A stretch of DNA of 64,000 bases from UBA7803 sp963822255 (GTDB lineage: Bacteria; Pseudomonadota; Gammaproteobacteria; Pseudomonadales; Azotimanducaceae): NCBI GenBank assembly GCA_963822255.1, contig CAWGGV010000006.1, forward strand, positions 248,001 through 312,000. Reading direction: 5' to 3'. This document shows positions 24,275 through 35,077 of the stretch, one piece after another (position 1 is the stretch's first letter; every line of letters starts with the position of its first letter). The notes under the pieces were generated by a model. The model was not told where the DNA came from. It saw only the letters and a list, made by a program, of their open reading frames with translations, and searched no databases. The position numbers and the translations under genes are program-made.

Positions 24275-25705
24275 ATGCTCATCGGTCTGCTCGCCGGCAC
24301 CTTTGCGTGCGGCGTCCGTGCGGACGCGTTCGACCGCACCTGGTGCGAGCTGGATGCGGGCGACTTCCGCCTCATCACTGACCGCTCGCGGAGTGACGCC
24401 GAGGACCTCGCCCGGCATCTGCACACGTTCCGGCCGGTCGCCGAGGAATATCTGCCCGGCGCGCCGAATGCCCACAATCCGCCGCTGACCGTGCTGGTGT
24501 TCGGACACCTCGGCGACTACCGACGGGTCATGCACGCCGGAGAGATGGTCGGCTTCATGCAACCGTCGCTCACCGAGAACCTCATGGTGGTCGGGCCCAA
24601 CCCCACCGCTCACAGCGAATATGAGCCGCTGTTTCACGAGTACGTCCACTATCTGCTGCGCACTCGCACTGACGTCAACATCCCTGCGTGGTTCGACGAA
24701 GGGCTGGCGAGCATGCTCTCCCTCGCCCGCATAGCGCCCGGCCGGGTGATCGTCGGCGAGGCCCCCGAGGACGTTCTGGAGCGGTCGATCCGCAACTCCG
24801 GGCTGTCCCTCGACGACGTGCTCAGTGCGGAGGACGTGTGGGATTGGAGCCGCGAGCGGCGCCTCGGCTTCTACGCCTGGAGCTGGGTTCTGGTGCATCG
24901 GCTGATGCTGGCCCAGCAGGCCGGGCGAACGGACTTCCGTCCTGCCCTGCGCGCGGTGCTCGACGAACGCCAGCCGTCCTTGCCGGCCGCCGTGCACCTG
25001 TCTTCTGCGGCGCTGGAGCGGCGCCTGCTTCGCTACCTGCAGCACCGCCTTCCCACGGTCGTGCAGGAGTCGCCGGGTGATGGCGGTCCCGAGGGAAGCT
25101 ACCACTGCCTGGCAGAGCCCGAGTCGGTGCGCCGGATCAGCATGGCCATCGTCCAGCACAACCCGAAGGAAGCCGTACGGCACCTCCGCACGGCGGTCGC
25201 GCAGCATCCCGACCGAAGTGATCTGTGGATTGCCTTGTCAGTGGCCCAGGAGTCGGCCGGCAACCGGGACGCGACCCTGGTCGCCGCTCGGCGGGCGGTG
25301 GCCCTGGCAGCGGACGACGTCTCCGCCGCCGTGCAACTCGCCAGCGCTCTGTCCATGGGCTGCATCTTCACGATCTCGGAGGAGTGCCGGGCCCGCTGGC
25401 AGGAGGCGGTTCCGCTGCTCCGCCGTTCTCTGGCCCGCGACCCGACGCGCCAGGACGCCATCTTCGTGCTCGGCCTGGCTTACCTCTACTCCGGCCGCGC
25501 GGGTGATGCCCTGAACTATCTGCGCATCGCCCACCAGCGGCAGCCCTGGGCGCCGCACGTCAACTTCTATCTCGGTGAAGCGTACCGACTGATCGGCGAT
25601 TCCCGCGCACGGGAGCACCTCGCCAGAGCGAAACGCTGGTCACCCACCGAGCTGTGGCGAAAGCTGGCCGACGCAGGCCTGGAGCAGCTTCAGGCTGACC
25701 GCTGA
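24275..25705 (+). CDS. Gluzincin-like (DUF1570-type) exported protein with TPR repeats
   Basis: A 476-residue protein. After a hydrophobic start (MLIGLLAGTFACGVRA), residues about 20-200 resemble DUF1570-type peptidase domains: HEYVHYLLRTRT supplies HExxH, and PAWFDEGLA the downstream Glu, a zinc-site layout of gluzincins. The C-terminal 200 residues contain TPR-like helices (AVRHLRTAVAQHPDRSDLWI, AVPLLRRSLARDPTRQDAIF, ALNYLRIAHQRQPWAPHVNF). The ATG at 24275 is the first with a fitting export signal; the true start may be slightly earlier. It is in the neighbourhood of two transglutaminase-like proteins. Confidence 0.75.
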   Translation: MLIGLLAGTFACGVRADAFDRTWCELDAGDFRLITDRSRSDAEDLARHLHTFRPVAEEYLPGAPNAHNPPLTVLVFGHLGDYRRVMHAGEMVGFMQPSLTENLMVVGPNPTAHSEYEPLFHEYVHYLLRTRTDVNIPAWFDEGLASMLSLARIAPGRVIVGEAPEDVLERSIRNSGLSLDDVLSAEDVWDWSRERRLGFYAWSWVLVHRLMLAQQAGRTDFRPALRAVLDERQPSLPAAVHLSSAALERRLLRYLQHRLPTVVQESPGDGGPEGSYHCLAEPESVRRISMAIVQHNPKEAVRHLRTAVAQHPDRSDLWIALSVAQESAGNRDATLVAARRAVALAADDVSAAVQLASALSMGCIFTISEECRARWQEAVPLLRRSLARDPTRQDAIFVLGLAYLYSGRAGDALNYLRIAHQRQPWAPHVNFYLGEAYRLIGDSRAREHLARAKRWSPTELWRKLADAGLEQLQADR

Positions 25706-25735
25706 GCGCGCTCCAGGAGGGACTCGAGCAGCGCT

Positions 25736-26274
25736 TCAGGCGCGGTGATAGACGCGGGTCACTTTGACGTCGTCGCCGCCGGAGCCGACGTGGACATCGA
25801 CCGTCAGGCGCTGGCCGTCCGGCGACAGCGACATGGTTTCCTCGGCATCAGCGTCATCGGCGTGGTACATCATGATCAACGCGCTGCCACGCCAGCCGGC
25901 GGTGACCTTCCACAGACCGTGCTCGCGCGTGCCCCATGACACGTCACGGTAATCGCCGGTGTCGTAGCGGATGCCCATGGAGTCGCGGTTCTGCTCGATC
26001 TCGAGCTTGCTCGCCCGCATCACGGGAAAATCCTGGGTCACCAGGCCGAGGGTGCCGCCGCGGGCCCTGAGCTGCCGGTGGGACGGAGGCGAGCTGCTCT
26101 CGTCCGACACCAGCAACCACGTGCCGGACAGGTCGAAGGCTGGAGGCGGCTGGGTGTCGAGCTGGGTGGCGCAGGCGGCGAGCAGGAGCGTTGTCAGTAC
26201 CAGGAGCGGGCAGCGCGGTCGCGATCTGGACGCACCTACGGCGGCATGGGGGCTGGTGCGTCCTGCGGGGGAAA

Positions 26275-26278
<4 letters not shown>
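25736..26278 (-). CDS. Putative lipoprotein of unknown function
   Basis: A 180-residue product with a basic stretch, a hydrophobic run and lipobox TLLLAACA, then a beta-rich domain (FDLSGTWLLVSDESS ... YDTGDYRDVSWGTREHGLWKV ... SPDGQRLTVDVHV). TTG at 26278 overlaps the wbpM-like stop (TTGA) and is the only in-frame start near it; the first 20 residues before the signal are unusually long, so the start is uncertain. No family is recognised. Confidence 0.6.
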
Positions 26279-28222
<1,944 letters not shown>

Positions 28223-28235
28223 GAACAGGCGCGCA

Positions 28236-29243
28236 CTAAGCGTCTTCGGTGGTGGGGGCGTGCTCGGGAAGGCCCGCCCGCAGCCGCCAGGCCGCCACCG
28301 CCAGCGGCGCCACCGCGGGCACCACCCAGAGCACGCCGAACAGCGGGTCTGCCGTGCCGAAACGGCCGACCAGCCACGCCAGCGGCAGGAGCCAGAAAGC
28401 CGAGTAGAGCAGGTAGCAAACCGTCGTCCACAGGTGTCCTCGTATGGCAGCGATCTTCTGGTACAGGTGGCTCCTGTGCGGCCGGGTGAACGGCTGGCCG
28501 GTCGAGCACCTCACTATAAGGGTATAGGTGGCGTCAAACCAGAACCCGGACAGGAGGATCAGCGGCACCGGCCAGCCGACCACGCCCTGTCGCCATAACA
28601 GAACAGCCAACGCACCGATGATCAGCCCCAGGAAGTAGCTGCCGACGTCGCCCATGAACATCCGCGCCCGCGGCCAGTTGAACACCAGAAAACCCAGCAC
28701 GCTTCCCGTCACCAGCCAGCACGTGTCGCCCGGCCAGCCCGGCAGACCGCAACCGACCACCTGCACGCCGATGCAGAACACCAGCGCGTGGGCCGCGGCC
28801 AGACCGTCGATGCCGTCCATGAAGTTGTACAGGTTCACGTGCCAGACCAGCGCCGCCGCCACGCCGACCGCCAGCAGTGGTTGACTGTCACCGACCATCG
28901 ACCAGGCAACCGCGCTGGCCGCCACCACCTGCAGCAGGAAACGCACCAACCGCGAGACCTCGCGGACGTCGTCCCACAGGCCCACCGCCGCCAGCAGCGT
29001 CCCGCCCGCAGCCATGGCGGCGACCGGCGGCGGGCCCTGGGGCGCCAGCCACCACAGATAGGCGACAACGGGCAGCACGAAGATGACGCCGCCCGAGGTG
29101 GGCGTCGGATGCTCGTGGAAGCTGCGCGCGTTCGGCTGGGCGTAGATCCGCAGCCGCGCGGGGGCCGCCAGCAACAGCAGGCCGAGGCCGAGCGCAGCCG
29201 CGAAGCCGCCGCCCAGCAGGATCAGCGCGACATCCGCCACCAT
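28236..29243 (-). CDS. WecA/WbpL-type undecaprenyl-phosphate sugar-1-phosphate transferase
   Basis: A 335-residue membrane protein with about ten helices. It has the MraY/WecA family motifs NLYNFMDGIDGLA (catalytic Asp pair), MFMGDVGSYFLGL, and the cytosolic HRSHLYQKI loop that in WbpL/WecA reads HxxHxYQ. It would start lipid-linked O-unit synthesis by transferring a HexNAc-phosphate to undecaprenyl phosphate at the inner membrane. Its start overlaps the epimerase stop by 22 bases. Confidence 0.92.
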   Translation of the reverse strand: MVADVALILLGGGFAAALGLGLLLLAAPARLRIYAQPNARSFHEHPTPTSGGVIFVLPVVAYLWWLAPQGPPPVAAMAAGGTLLAAVGLWDDVREVSRLVRFLLQVVAASAVAWSMVGDSQPLLAVGVAAALVWHVNLYNFMDGIDGLAAAHALVFCIGVQVVGCGLPGWPGDTCWLVTGSVLGFLVFNWPRARMFMGDVGSYFLGLIIGALAVLLWRQGVVGWPVPLILLSGFWFDATYTLIVRCSTGQPFTRPHRSHLYQKIAAIRGHLWTTVCYLLYSAFWLLPLAWLVGRFGTADPLFGVLWVVPAVAPLAVAAWRLRAGLPEHAPTTEDA

Positions 29244-30172
29244 GTTACGGTTTCCTCCAGTGCTGCAGACGGCGGCTGCGGCGGCGACCAGTCGAGACGT
29301 GACCGAGTGGCCGCGGTGCTCACCTGCAGGGGCTCGAACAACCGCGAATGAGTTCCGCCACGGCCGAGCGCGCGGAGAACCTGCCGCATCATAGTCGGCG
29401 GCACCGGAAGCTGCGGTGCGCGCTGCCCGAGCAGGCGCCTGAGGTCGGCGACGAGGCCGCTCACCGTCAGATCCTCCGCGTCCGCCACGTGGAACAATCC
29501 AGTATCCGCGGCACCGCCCAGCCGGATCAGCAGGTCGCAGAGGTTGTCCACGGCCACCAGGCTCCGTGGCGCCACCGCGCGACCCGTCGGCAGCGGCCAG
29601 GCCGTGTCGGCCAGGCCCAGCAGGGCCGCGAAATTACCCCGCACGCCGGGACCGTACACCAGCGGCGGGCGCACTACGGCCAGGCCGGTCGTCGCGAGCG
29701 GCTCGGCCAGCAGATACCGCTCCGCCGCGACCTTGCTGCAGGCGTACGGGTCGCCGGGCCGGTACGCGTCCTCCGGCTCGAGTGGCCGGTGGCTGGTATC
29801 GCCCAGCACCTTGATACTCGACAGCCAGATGAACCGCCGGACCCCAGCGCGCTCAGCGGCCCGCAGCCAGCGCAGCGGCGCCTCGACGTTGATGCGGTGC
29901 ATGAGCTCCGAGTCGCTTCCGGCGGCGGCTTCGTGGGCGATGCCGGCGAGGAAGTAGACGCTGTTGACCCCTCGCAGCGCCTGGACGAGAGCGTTCTCGT
30001 GGTCTTCGAGCACCGGGCCGGACGAGGCGGCCCCCCGCCGCGAGGCCGTGGTTCGCACGTCGACGCCGCGCGCCCGCAGATGCCGGCACAGATGGCCGCC
30101 CACGAACCCGCCGGCGCCCGTGACCAGCGATACGGTGGATGTGACGGCGCCCGGCCCGTGACGTGCTTGCAC
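29222..30172 (-). CDS. NAD-dependent epimerase/dehydratase, WbpV/GalE-like
   Basis: A 316-residue extended SDR. It has the NAD motif VTGAGGFVGGHL, the Ser of FIWLSSIKVLG, and the YxxxK pair in DPYACSKVAAERYL; VRPPLVYGPGVRGNF is the sugar-nucleotide loop. In Pseudomonas the WbpV epimerase precedes wbpL and wbpM exactly as here, so conversion of a UDP-HexNAc to its C4 epimer is likely. It overlaps the next gene. Confidence 0.85.
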   Translation of the reverse strand: MQARHGPGAVTSTVSLVTGAGGFVGGHLCRHLRARGVDVRTTASRRGAASSGPVLEDHENALVQALRGVNSVYFLAGIAHEAAAGSDSELMHRINVEAPLRWLRAAERAGVRRFIWLSSIKVLGDTSHRPLEPEDAYRPGDPYACSKVAAERYLLAEPLATTGLAVVRPPLVYGPGVRGNFAALLGLADTAWPLPTGRAVAPRSLVAVDNLCDLLIRLGGAADTGLFHVADAEDLTVSGLVADLRRLLGQRAPQLPVPPTMMRQVLRALGRGGTHSRLFEPLQVSTAATRSRLDWSPPQPPSAALEETVTWWRMSR

Positions 30173-30211
30173 GGGCCGGTATCTTAGCGCGAACGCTGCA
30201 GTTCGCGGACG

Positions 30212-30493
30212 TTAATCGTCGAGGACGATGCGCTTCTCGTTCATCTCCACCGTATGCTCACCGATGCCTTTGACGTTGGTGAGCTCGTAGGCGTCGACGA
30301 ACTTACCGTGCTGGTCCCGGTACTGAACGATGGCTTGGGCGCGAGACTGGCCCACTCCCTGGAGCACTCGGGCCATGGTGTCGGCATCGGCGGTGTTGAT
30401 GTTCACGGCGTCGGCGGCATCACCGGCCGCCAGCGCCGCGGCGGAGAGCGCCAGCAGCAGCGTGGCCAGCACCGATTGGCGGAATCTGATCAT
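30212..30493 (-). CDS. ComEA-family helix-hairpin-helix protein, exported
   Basis: A 93-residue protein with signal peptide (SVLATLLLALSAAALAAGD) and one HhH DNA-binding repeat pair: VNINTADADTMARVLQGVG and GKFVDAYELTNVKGIGEHTVE. ComEA proteins bind incoming DNA in the periplasm during transformation; single-HhH versions are widespread and not always competence proteins. It lies downstream of lapA. Confidence 0.87.
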   Translation of the reverse strand: MIRFRQSVLATLLLALSAAALAAGDAADAVNINTADADTMARVLQGVGQSRAQAIVQYRDQHGKFVDAYELTNVKGIGEHTVEMNEKRIVLDD

Positions 30494-30592
30494 GACAAAC
30501 CTCTTTCGTGCTGTTGCAAGGGTCTGTCAGGGTAACCGGCGGATGAGGCGGTGATGACCGCCGATGCTGAAGGGTATTGCGCGCGTTACAGG

Positions 30593-30898
30593 TCAGGTTT
30601 CGTGAGCCATCGCCTCGGACGGCGCCCTGAGCTTCTCGAGCTCGCGCCGCGCAGCGTCGAGCTCCTTGTTGATCGTGCGCTGGCGCAGGCGCAACCTGAG
30701 CGAGCCGAGGGCGAAACCCACCGCGCTCACCGACGCACCCGCGAGGAACGTCGCCAGCAGCCACCAGAACACACTCACCTCGGGCGTGCGCCAGGAGAGG
30801 AACTCGAGCGACACCTCAGTCTGGTTGACGGCGAGCAACGCGAAGCAGAAGACCAGCACCGCCAGCAGACCCCAGAACAACCTGCTCAACGTCTTCAT
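30593..30898 (-). CDS. lapA: LapA family (DUF1049) inner-membrane protein
   Basis: A 101-residue protein with two membrane helices (LFWGLLAVLVFCFALLAVN, VFWWLLATFLAGASVSAVGF), the NQTEVSLEFL connecting stretch, and a coiled C-terminus (NKELDAARRELEKLRAP). LapA works with LapB to control LpxC turnover in lipopolysaccharide synthesis. Position directly after ihfB is conserved in gammaproteobacteria, but lapB, normally next, is not present here. Confidence 0.88.
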   Translation of the reverse strand: MKTLSRLFWGLLAVLVFCFALLAVNQTEVSLEFLSWRTPEVSVFWWLLATFLAGASVSAVGFALGSLRLRLRQRTINKELDAARRELEKLRAPSEAMAHET

Positions 30899-30937
30899 CG
30901 CCAGCTCCGTGCCCGGTCCCTCAGCGGCCTGCCGGCC

Positions 30938-31255
30938 TCACCGTTGCTGCCCGGCCACGGCCCGATCCTGCTCGAGTCCGGCGTTGACACGATCGCGCAG
31001 CTCCTTGCCAGGCTTGAAGTGAGGCACGTGCTTGCCGGCCAGGCCGACCGACTCGCCCGTTTTCGGATTGCGCCCGATGCGGGGCGCGCGATAGTGCAGG
31101 GAAAAGCTCCCGAACCCACGGATTTCGATCCGTTCGCCCGCGGCCAGGGTCCCCGCCATCTGCTCGATGATGGTCTTGACCGCCAGCTCCACGTCCTTCA
31201 CGGAAAGCTGGGTCTGCTGGGCGGCGATCAGGTCGATGAGCTCGGATTTCGTCAT
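30938..31255 (-). CDS. ihfB: Integration host factor subunit beta
   Basis: A 105-residue HU/IHF-fold protein: MTKSELIDLIAAQQTQLSVKD at the start and the diagnostic arm RIEIRGFGSFSLHYRAPRIGRNPKTGE, then VPHFKPGKELRDRVN. IHF-beta rather than HU is indicated by IRGFGSFSLHYR and by position after rpsA. It bends DNA as a heterodimer with IhfA. Confidence 0.97.
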   Translation of the reverse strand: MTKSELIDLIAAQQTQLSVKDVELAVKTIIEQMAGTLAAGERIEIRGFGSFSLHYRAPRIGRNPKTGESVGLAGKHVPHFKPGKELRDRVNAGLEQDRAVAGQQR

Positions 31256-31302
31256 TATTCGCTGTTCCGGGCGTAGGAGCGCTCCCCCGACCCCAGTCGG
31301 CC

Positions 31303-31370
31303 CGTAGGAGCGGTCTCCTTAGCGCGATCCTCTTTCGAGATGAGATTCGCGATCTGGAGATCGCTCCTAC
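31303..31370. repeat. REP-type inverted pair (locus 3), divergent variant
   Basis: A GTAGGAGCGGTC... copy faces a second copy ATTCGCGATCTGGAGATCGC-TCCTAC. The right copy has stem GCGATC/GATCGC around TGGA, a paired change from the GCGACC/GGTCGC stem elsewhere. The inverted pair is separated by about 17 bases, the layout called a REPIN. It lies between rpsA and ihfB. Confidence 0.75.
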
Positions 31371-31382
31371 AGGGGTCGGGCA

Positions 31383-33065
31383 TCAGTCGTCGCTGCCCTG
31401 ATCCATCTGCTGCTTGATCAGATCGCCGAGCGTCGTCGCGGGCCGATCGGTCTCGCGGCTGCGATGCTCACGAACCGCCGTCCGCTCGTCTTCCATGTCC
31501 TTCGCTTTGATGGACAGGCCGATGTTGCGGTTCTTGCGGTCGATGCTGATGATCTTGACCTCCACCTCTTCTCCGGCCTTCAAGACGTTGCGGGCGTCTT
31601 CCACCCGGTCCTGGCTGATCTCGGAGGCTTTCAGCGTTCCCGTCACGTCGGTCGCGAGCTCCACCACCGCTTCCTTGGGCTCCACTTCCTTGATGGTGCC
31701 CATGACGATGGTGCCGCGGTCGTTCACCGCGGTGTAATCGGAGAACGGATCCTGATCGAGCTGCTTGACGCCGAGCGAGATGCGCTCGCGCTCGGGATCA
31801 ACGGACAGAATGACCGTCTCGATCTCCTCGCCCTTGGTGTAGCGGCGTACCGCGTTTTCACCCGGCTCGTTCCAGGAGATGTCGGACAGGTGCACCAGGC
31901 CGTCGATGCCGCCGTCCAGGCCGATGAAGATACCGAAATCGGTGATGGATTTGATCTTCCCGGTGATGCGGTCGCTCTTGGCGTGGTTGAGCGCGAACTC
32001 TTCCCACGGGTTCGGCCGGCACTGCTTGATGCCGAGGGAGATGCGCCGGCGCTCCTCGTCGATGTCGAGGACCATGACTTCCACCTGGTCCCCCACGGCC
32101 ACGACCTTGGACGGGTGAATGTTTTTGTTGGTCCAGTCCATCTCGGAGACGTGCACCAGGCCCTCCACGCCCTCTTCGATCTCGGCGAAGCAGCCGTAAT
32201 CGGTGAGGTTGGTGACGGTGGCCAGCACCCGCGAGCCTTCCGGGTAACGGCGAGTGATGTCCACCCACGGATCGTCGCCCAGTTGCTTCATGCCGAGACT
32301 GACGCGGTTCTTCTCCCGGTCGAACTTGAGGATCTTCACGTCGATCTCGTCGCCGACGTTCACCATCTCGGACGGATGACGGATACGCCGCCAGGCCATG
32401 TCGGTGATGTGCAGCAGGCCGTCCACACCGCCCAGATCCACGAACGCGCCGTAATCGGTGAGGTTCTTCACGATGCCCTTGATCACCTGACCTTCCTGGA
32501 GTGACTCCAGCAGCGCTTCACGCTCGGCGCTGTTCTCTTCCTCGAGCACGGCGCGGCGCGATACCACGACGTTGTTGCGCTTCTGATCCAGCTTGATGAC
32601 CTTGAACTCGAGCGGCTTGCCCTCGAGGTGCGCGGTCTCGCGCAGCGGACGGATGTCCACCAGGGAGCCGGGAAGGAAGGCCCGGATCTCGTTGATGTCG
32701 ACGGTGAAACCGCCTTTGACCTTACCGCTGATCTGGCCTTCCACCACCTCGTGGTTGTCGAAGGCGGACTCCAGCATCTTCCATGTCTCGGCGCGCTTGG
32801 CCTTCTCGCGGGAGAGGCGCGTTTCGCCCCAGCCGTCGTCCACCACTTCCATGGCGACGTGGACCTGATCGCCGATCTGCAGGGTGAAATCGCCGTGCTC
32901 GTCGAGGAACTGGCTGCGCGGGATCACGCCCTCGGACTTCAGCCCGGCGTGCACCACCACGAAATCGCCGTTGATGTCGACGACGGTACCGGTGACGATG
33001 GAACCCGGTTCCATCTCCACCGTCTTCAAACTCTCTTCAAATAGCTCCGCAAAAGTTTCGCTCAT
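31383..33065 (-). CDS. rpsA: 30S ribosomal protein S1
   Basis: A 560-residue protein with six S1 (OB-fold) repeats, e.g. GQVIKGIVKNLTDYGAFVDLG, GSRVLATVTNLTDYGCFAEIE and SDRITGKIKSITDFGIFIGLD, each followed by GLVHxSD-like ends. It unwinds mRNA and delivers it to the 30S subunit. MSETFAELFEES at 33065 is the standard start; an ATG two codons earlier is also possible. The frame is intact, unlike its neighbours. Confidence 0.98.
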   Translation of the reverse strand: MSETFAELFEESLKTVEMEPGSIVTGTVVDINGDFVVVHAGLKSEGVIPRSQFLDEHGDFTLQIGDQVHVAMEVVDDGWGETRLSREKAKRAETWKMLESAFDNHEVVEGQISGKVKGGFTVDINEIRAFLPGSLVDIRPLRETAHLEGKPLEFKVIKLDQKRNNVVVSRRAVLEEENSAEREALLESLQEGQVIKGIVKNLTDYGAFVDLGGVDGLLHITDMAWRRIRHPSEMVNVGDEIDVKILKFDREKNRVSLGMKQLGDDPWVDITRRYPEGSRVLATVTNLTDYGCFAEIEEGVEGLVHVSEMDWTNKNIHPSKVVAVGDQVEVMVLDIDEERRRISLGIKQCRPNPWEEFALNHAKSDRITGKIKSITDFGIFIGLDGGIDGLVHLSDISWNEPGENAVRRYTKGEEIETVILSVDPERERISLGVKQLDQDPFSDYTAVNDRGTIVMGTIKEVEPKEAVVELATDVTGTLKASEISQDRVEDARNVLKAGEEVEVKIISIDRKNRNIGLSIKAKDMEDERTAVREHRSRETDRPATTLGDLIKQQMDQGSDD

Positions 33066-33190
33066 GTTCACTGTCGGTTGGTTGGTTCATGTGCCCTGAC
33101 GCAACGGCGGCGCGACACGGCGCCAACGCGTGAGAACACGCCTCCCCTCGCTCGTCCGGTTGTCCGATGCTCGCGAGAAGGCCGGCGAGG

Positions 33191-34291
33191 CTAACACTTA
33201 ACCCTTTGTTTTTCAATTGATTCTGCCGATGGTTCGACGGCCGTCCATTCGTGCATCATGCGCGCGGCCAGCTCATGGGTCATACCGTCCCATTGCGACC
33301 GTAAGTCCGCATAATCACGGGCCCCTGCCTCGACGTCGTCACGCACCGGTATCCCCGCCTGGGAGAGCCGGGAAAGCGCGTGTGCGTAGTGCCCGCGCCA
33401 GCGCCCGTCGGCCTCGTCGGAGCGTTCCCCCTGCCCGTCTCCGCTGGTGAGCTCGCGCAGCAGCGACATGGCTGCTTCGAGCAGATCGTCGAGGATCCGC
33501 GGCTGCAGCGCGCTGTGGCGGGAATCGCGTGCCGGCGCCGTCCGCAGCAGGGTTGCGCTGTCGAGGGCGATGAGCAGGATGCGGGGCAGCTCGTACTGGA
33601 TCTCCCGGTAGTGGAAGTACCGCAGAATCGGATAGAAGCGGTGGGTCTGATACACCTGGCGCAGAAATTCCGCCTTGGACATCATGTGTTGCCGCAACAG
33701 CGGAAGATCGGCGTCATCGGCGAACCGCGCAAGAAACTCCACGGCATCACCGGTCTTGCCGGTCAGGTGATGGAGACCCTGCGCGAACGCATTACGGCTG
33801 GTGAGTGACGGATAGATCGACAGAAAATACGTCACCACCAGGCTGAAGAAGCCGAACCCGAGGGCCCCCTGCCCCACCGTGAGCAGCCGATAGCCCGGGC
33901 TGTGGGGAGTGAAGTCGCCGACGCCGAGGGTAGTCAGGTTGAAGCCGCTGTAGTAGATGGCACTGGCCCAGCCGGTGTCCGTAGGGCCCGAGGTCACGGT
34001 GATCTGCGAGCCCAGCGCCGGCTTGTAGATCATGGCCCAGCCCGCCACCAGCGCGGCGAACCAGGCCCAGAACGTCACCGCAAGAAGCACGGGGCCGGCG
34101 TAGGAAAGCAGATCGCTTCGCCGCCGCGGGCCCAGGAGCGACGCCATGGTGCGGAACAGGCGCCATACCGTCTGTTCCAGCGGCTTGCGCAGCGGCCCCC
34201 GGCCGCTCGCCGGGAACAGGACGGTCAGGAACACGTCCGCGCAGACGAGGGCTACGACCGTGGCGCCGATCGTCTGCAGAAGAGTGTCCAT
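33191..34291 (-). CDS. Potassium-channel-like ion channel protein
   Basis: A 366-residue membrane protein. A first helix (LLQTIGATVVALVCADVFLTVLF), a second (YAGPVLLAVTFWAWFAALVAGWAMIY), a pore loop with the filter TTLGVGDF, and a further helix (GALGFGFFSLVVTYFLSIY). The long C-terminal cytosolic part has no recognised ligand domain. TxGxGD is the potassium selectivity signature. The ATG at 34291 starts just before the first helix. It sits between cmk and rpsA, which are adjacent in most relatives. Confidence 0.8.
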   Translation of the reverse strand: MDTLLQTIGATVVALVCADVFLTVLFPASGRGPLRKPLEQTVWRLFRTMASLLGPRRRSDLLSYAGPVLLAVTFWAWFAALVAGWAMIYKPALGSQITVTSGPTDTGWASAIYYSGFNLTTLGVGDFTPHSPGYRLLTVGQGALGFGFFSLVVTYFLSIYPSLTSRNAFAQGLHHLTGKTGDAVEFLARFADDADLPLLRQHMMSKAEFLRQVYQTHRFYPILRYFHYREIQYELPRILLIALDSATLLRTAPARDSRHSALQPRILDDLLEAAMSLLRELTSGDGQGERSDEADGRWRGHYAHALSRLSQAGIPVRDDVEAGARDYADLRSQWDGMTHELAARMMHEWTAVEPSAESIEKQRVKC

Positions 34292-34368
34292 GGCTTCGCC
34301 GTCGCCGTGCTGATGCACGGATCGATAACGCAATCACCATGCCGGCTGCCACCATGCCGGCTGTGCGT

Positions 34369-35077
34369 CTAGCCGATGAGTCCGGCGTCGCCGGCTTCCT
34401 CGACCACCCGCGCGAGCACCGCCTCGATCGACAGCCGTGAGCTGTCGATGATCACGGCGTCGGGGGCGGGATGCAGCGGCGAGACGGCACGCTTGCGGTC
34501 CCGCTCGTCACGTTCGCGCAGGGCGGCAAGCACCTGCGTCGCGGTTCGCCCGCCGACCCTGCAAAGTGAGTTGCCGGAAACGACGCTCGGCCCGCTCCTC
34601 CACCGAAGCGTCCAGAAACACCTTGAGCCGGGCGTCCGGAAAGACCACGGTGCCCATGTCGCGGCCGTCCGCCACCAGCCCCGGGGGGCGCCGCTGGGCG
34701 TGCTGCACGTCCAGTATGGCATCCCGCACGGGCTGCAACGCGGCCACCTGGGAGGAACCCTGGCTCACCGCCTCGGTGCGGATGTCGTCGGTGCGCTCCA
34801 TGCCCTCCACCCAGACCCGGCGCCCCTCGAAGCGGATGTCGAGCCCCCGCGCCGCAGCGGCCAGAGCGTCGGCATCGCTCGTGGCAATGCCGCGCTGCAG
34901 CGCCACCAGGGCGACGATCCGGTACAGGGCGCCGCTGTCCAGCAGGTGCCAGCCGAGACGTTCGGCGACCAGTGTCGATACGGTGCCTTTGCCGGACCCC
35001 ACCGGGCCGTCGATGGTGATGACCGGGACGTCAGCGGTCATTTCAGCGGTCATTTCAGCGGTCTTGTCATCGGTCAC
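34369..35077 (-). CDS. cmk: Cytidylate kinase, one frameshift
   Basis: About 235 residues. The P-loop is GPVGSGKGT and the substrate region DSGALYRIVALVALQRG, with VADGRDMGTVVFPDARLKVFLDAS in the middle. One extra G near 34550 breaks the frame; the other frame carries on ATQVLAALRERDERDRKRAV and LHPAPDAVIIDSSRLS. It phosphorylates CMP and dCMP. The start is uncertain: three in-frame codons (GTG 35077, ATG 35053, ATG 35041) sit in a 12-base tandem repeat, and the frame is open back into tyrA. Confidence 0.88.
35030..35068 (-). repeat. 12-base tandem repeat at the tyrA/cmk junction
   Basis: Minus-strand unit ATGACCGCTGAA repeats about three times, the last copy ending in GCTGAC, encoding (MTAE)-type repeats directly before the Cmk P-loop strand VPVITIDGP. 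Copy number change here would alter which start codon is used or the length of a fusion linker. Confidence 0.7.

Noticed and set aside
30212..30493. Evidence of a natural-competence system from the ComEA-like gene
   Set aside because: Single-HhH exported proteins are common outside competence and no other com or pil gene is in the window.
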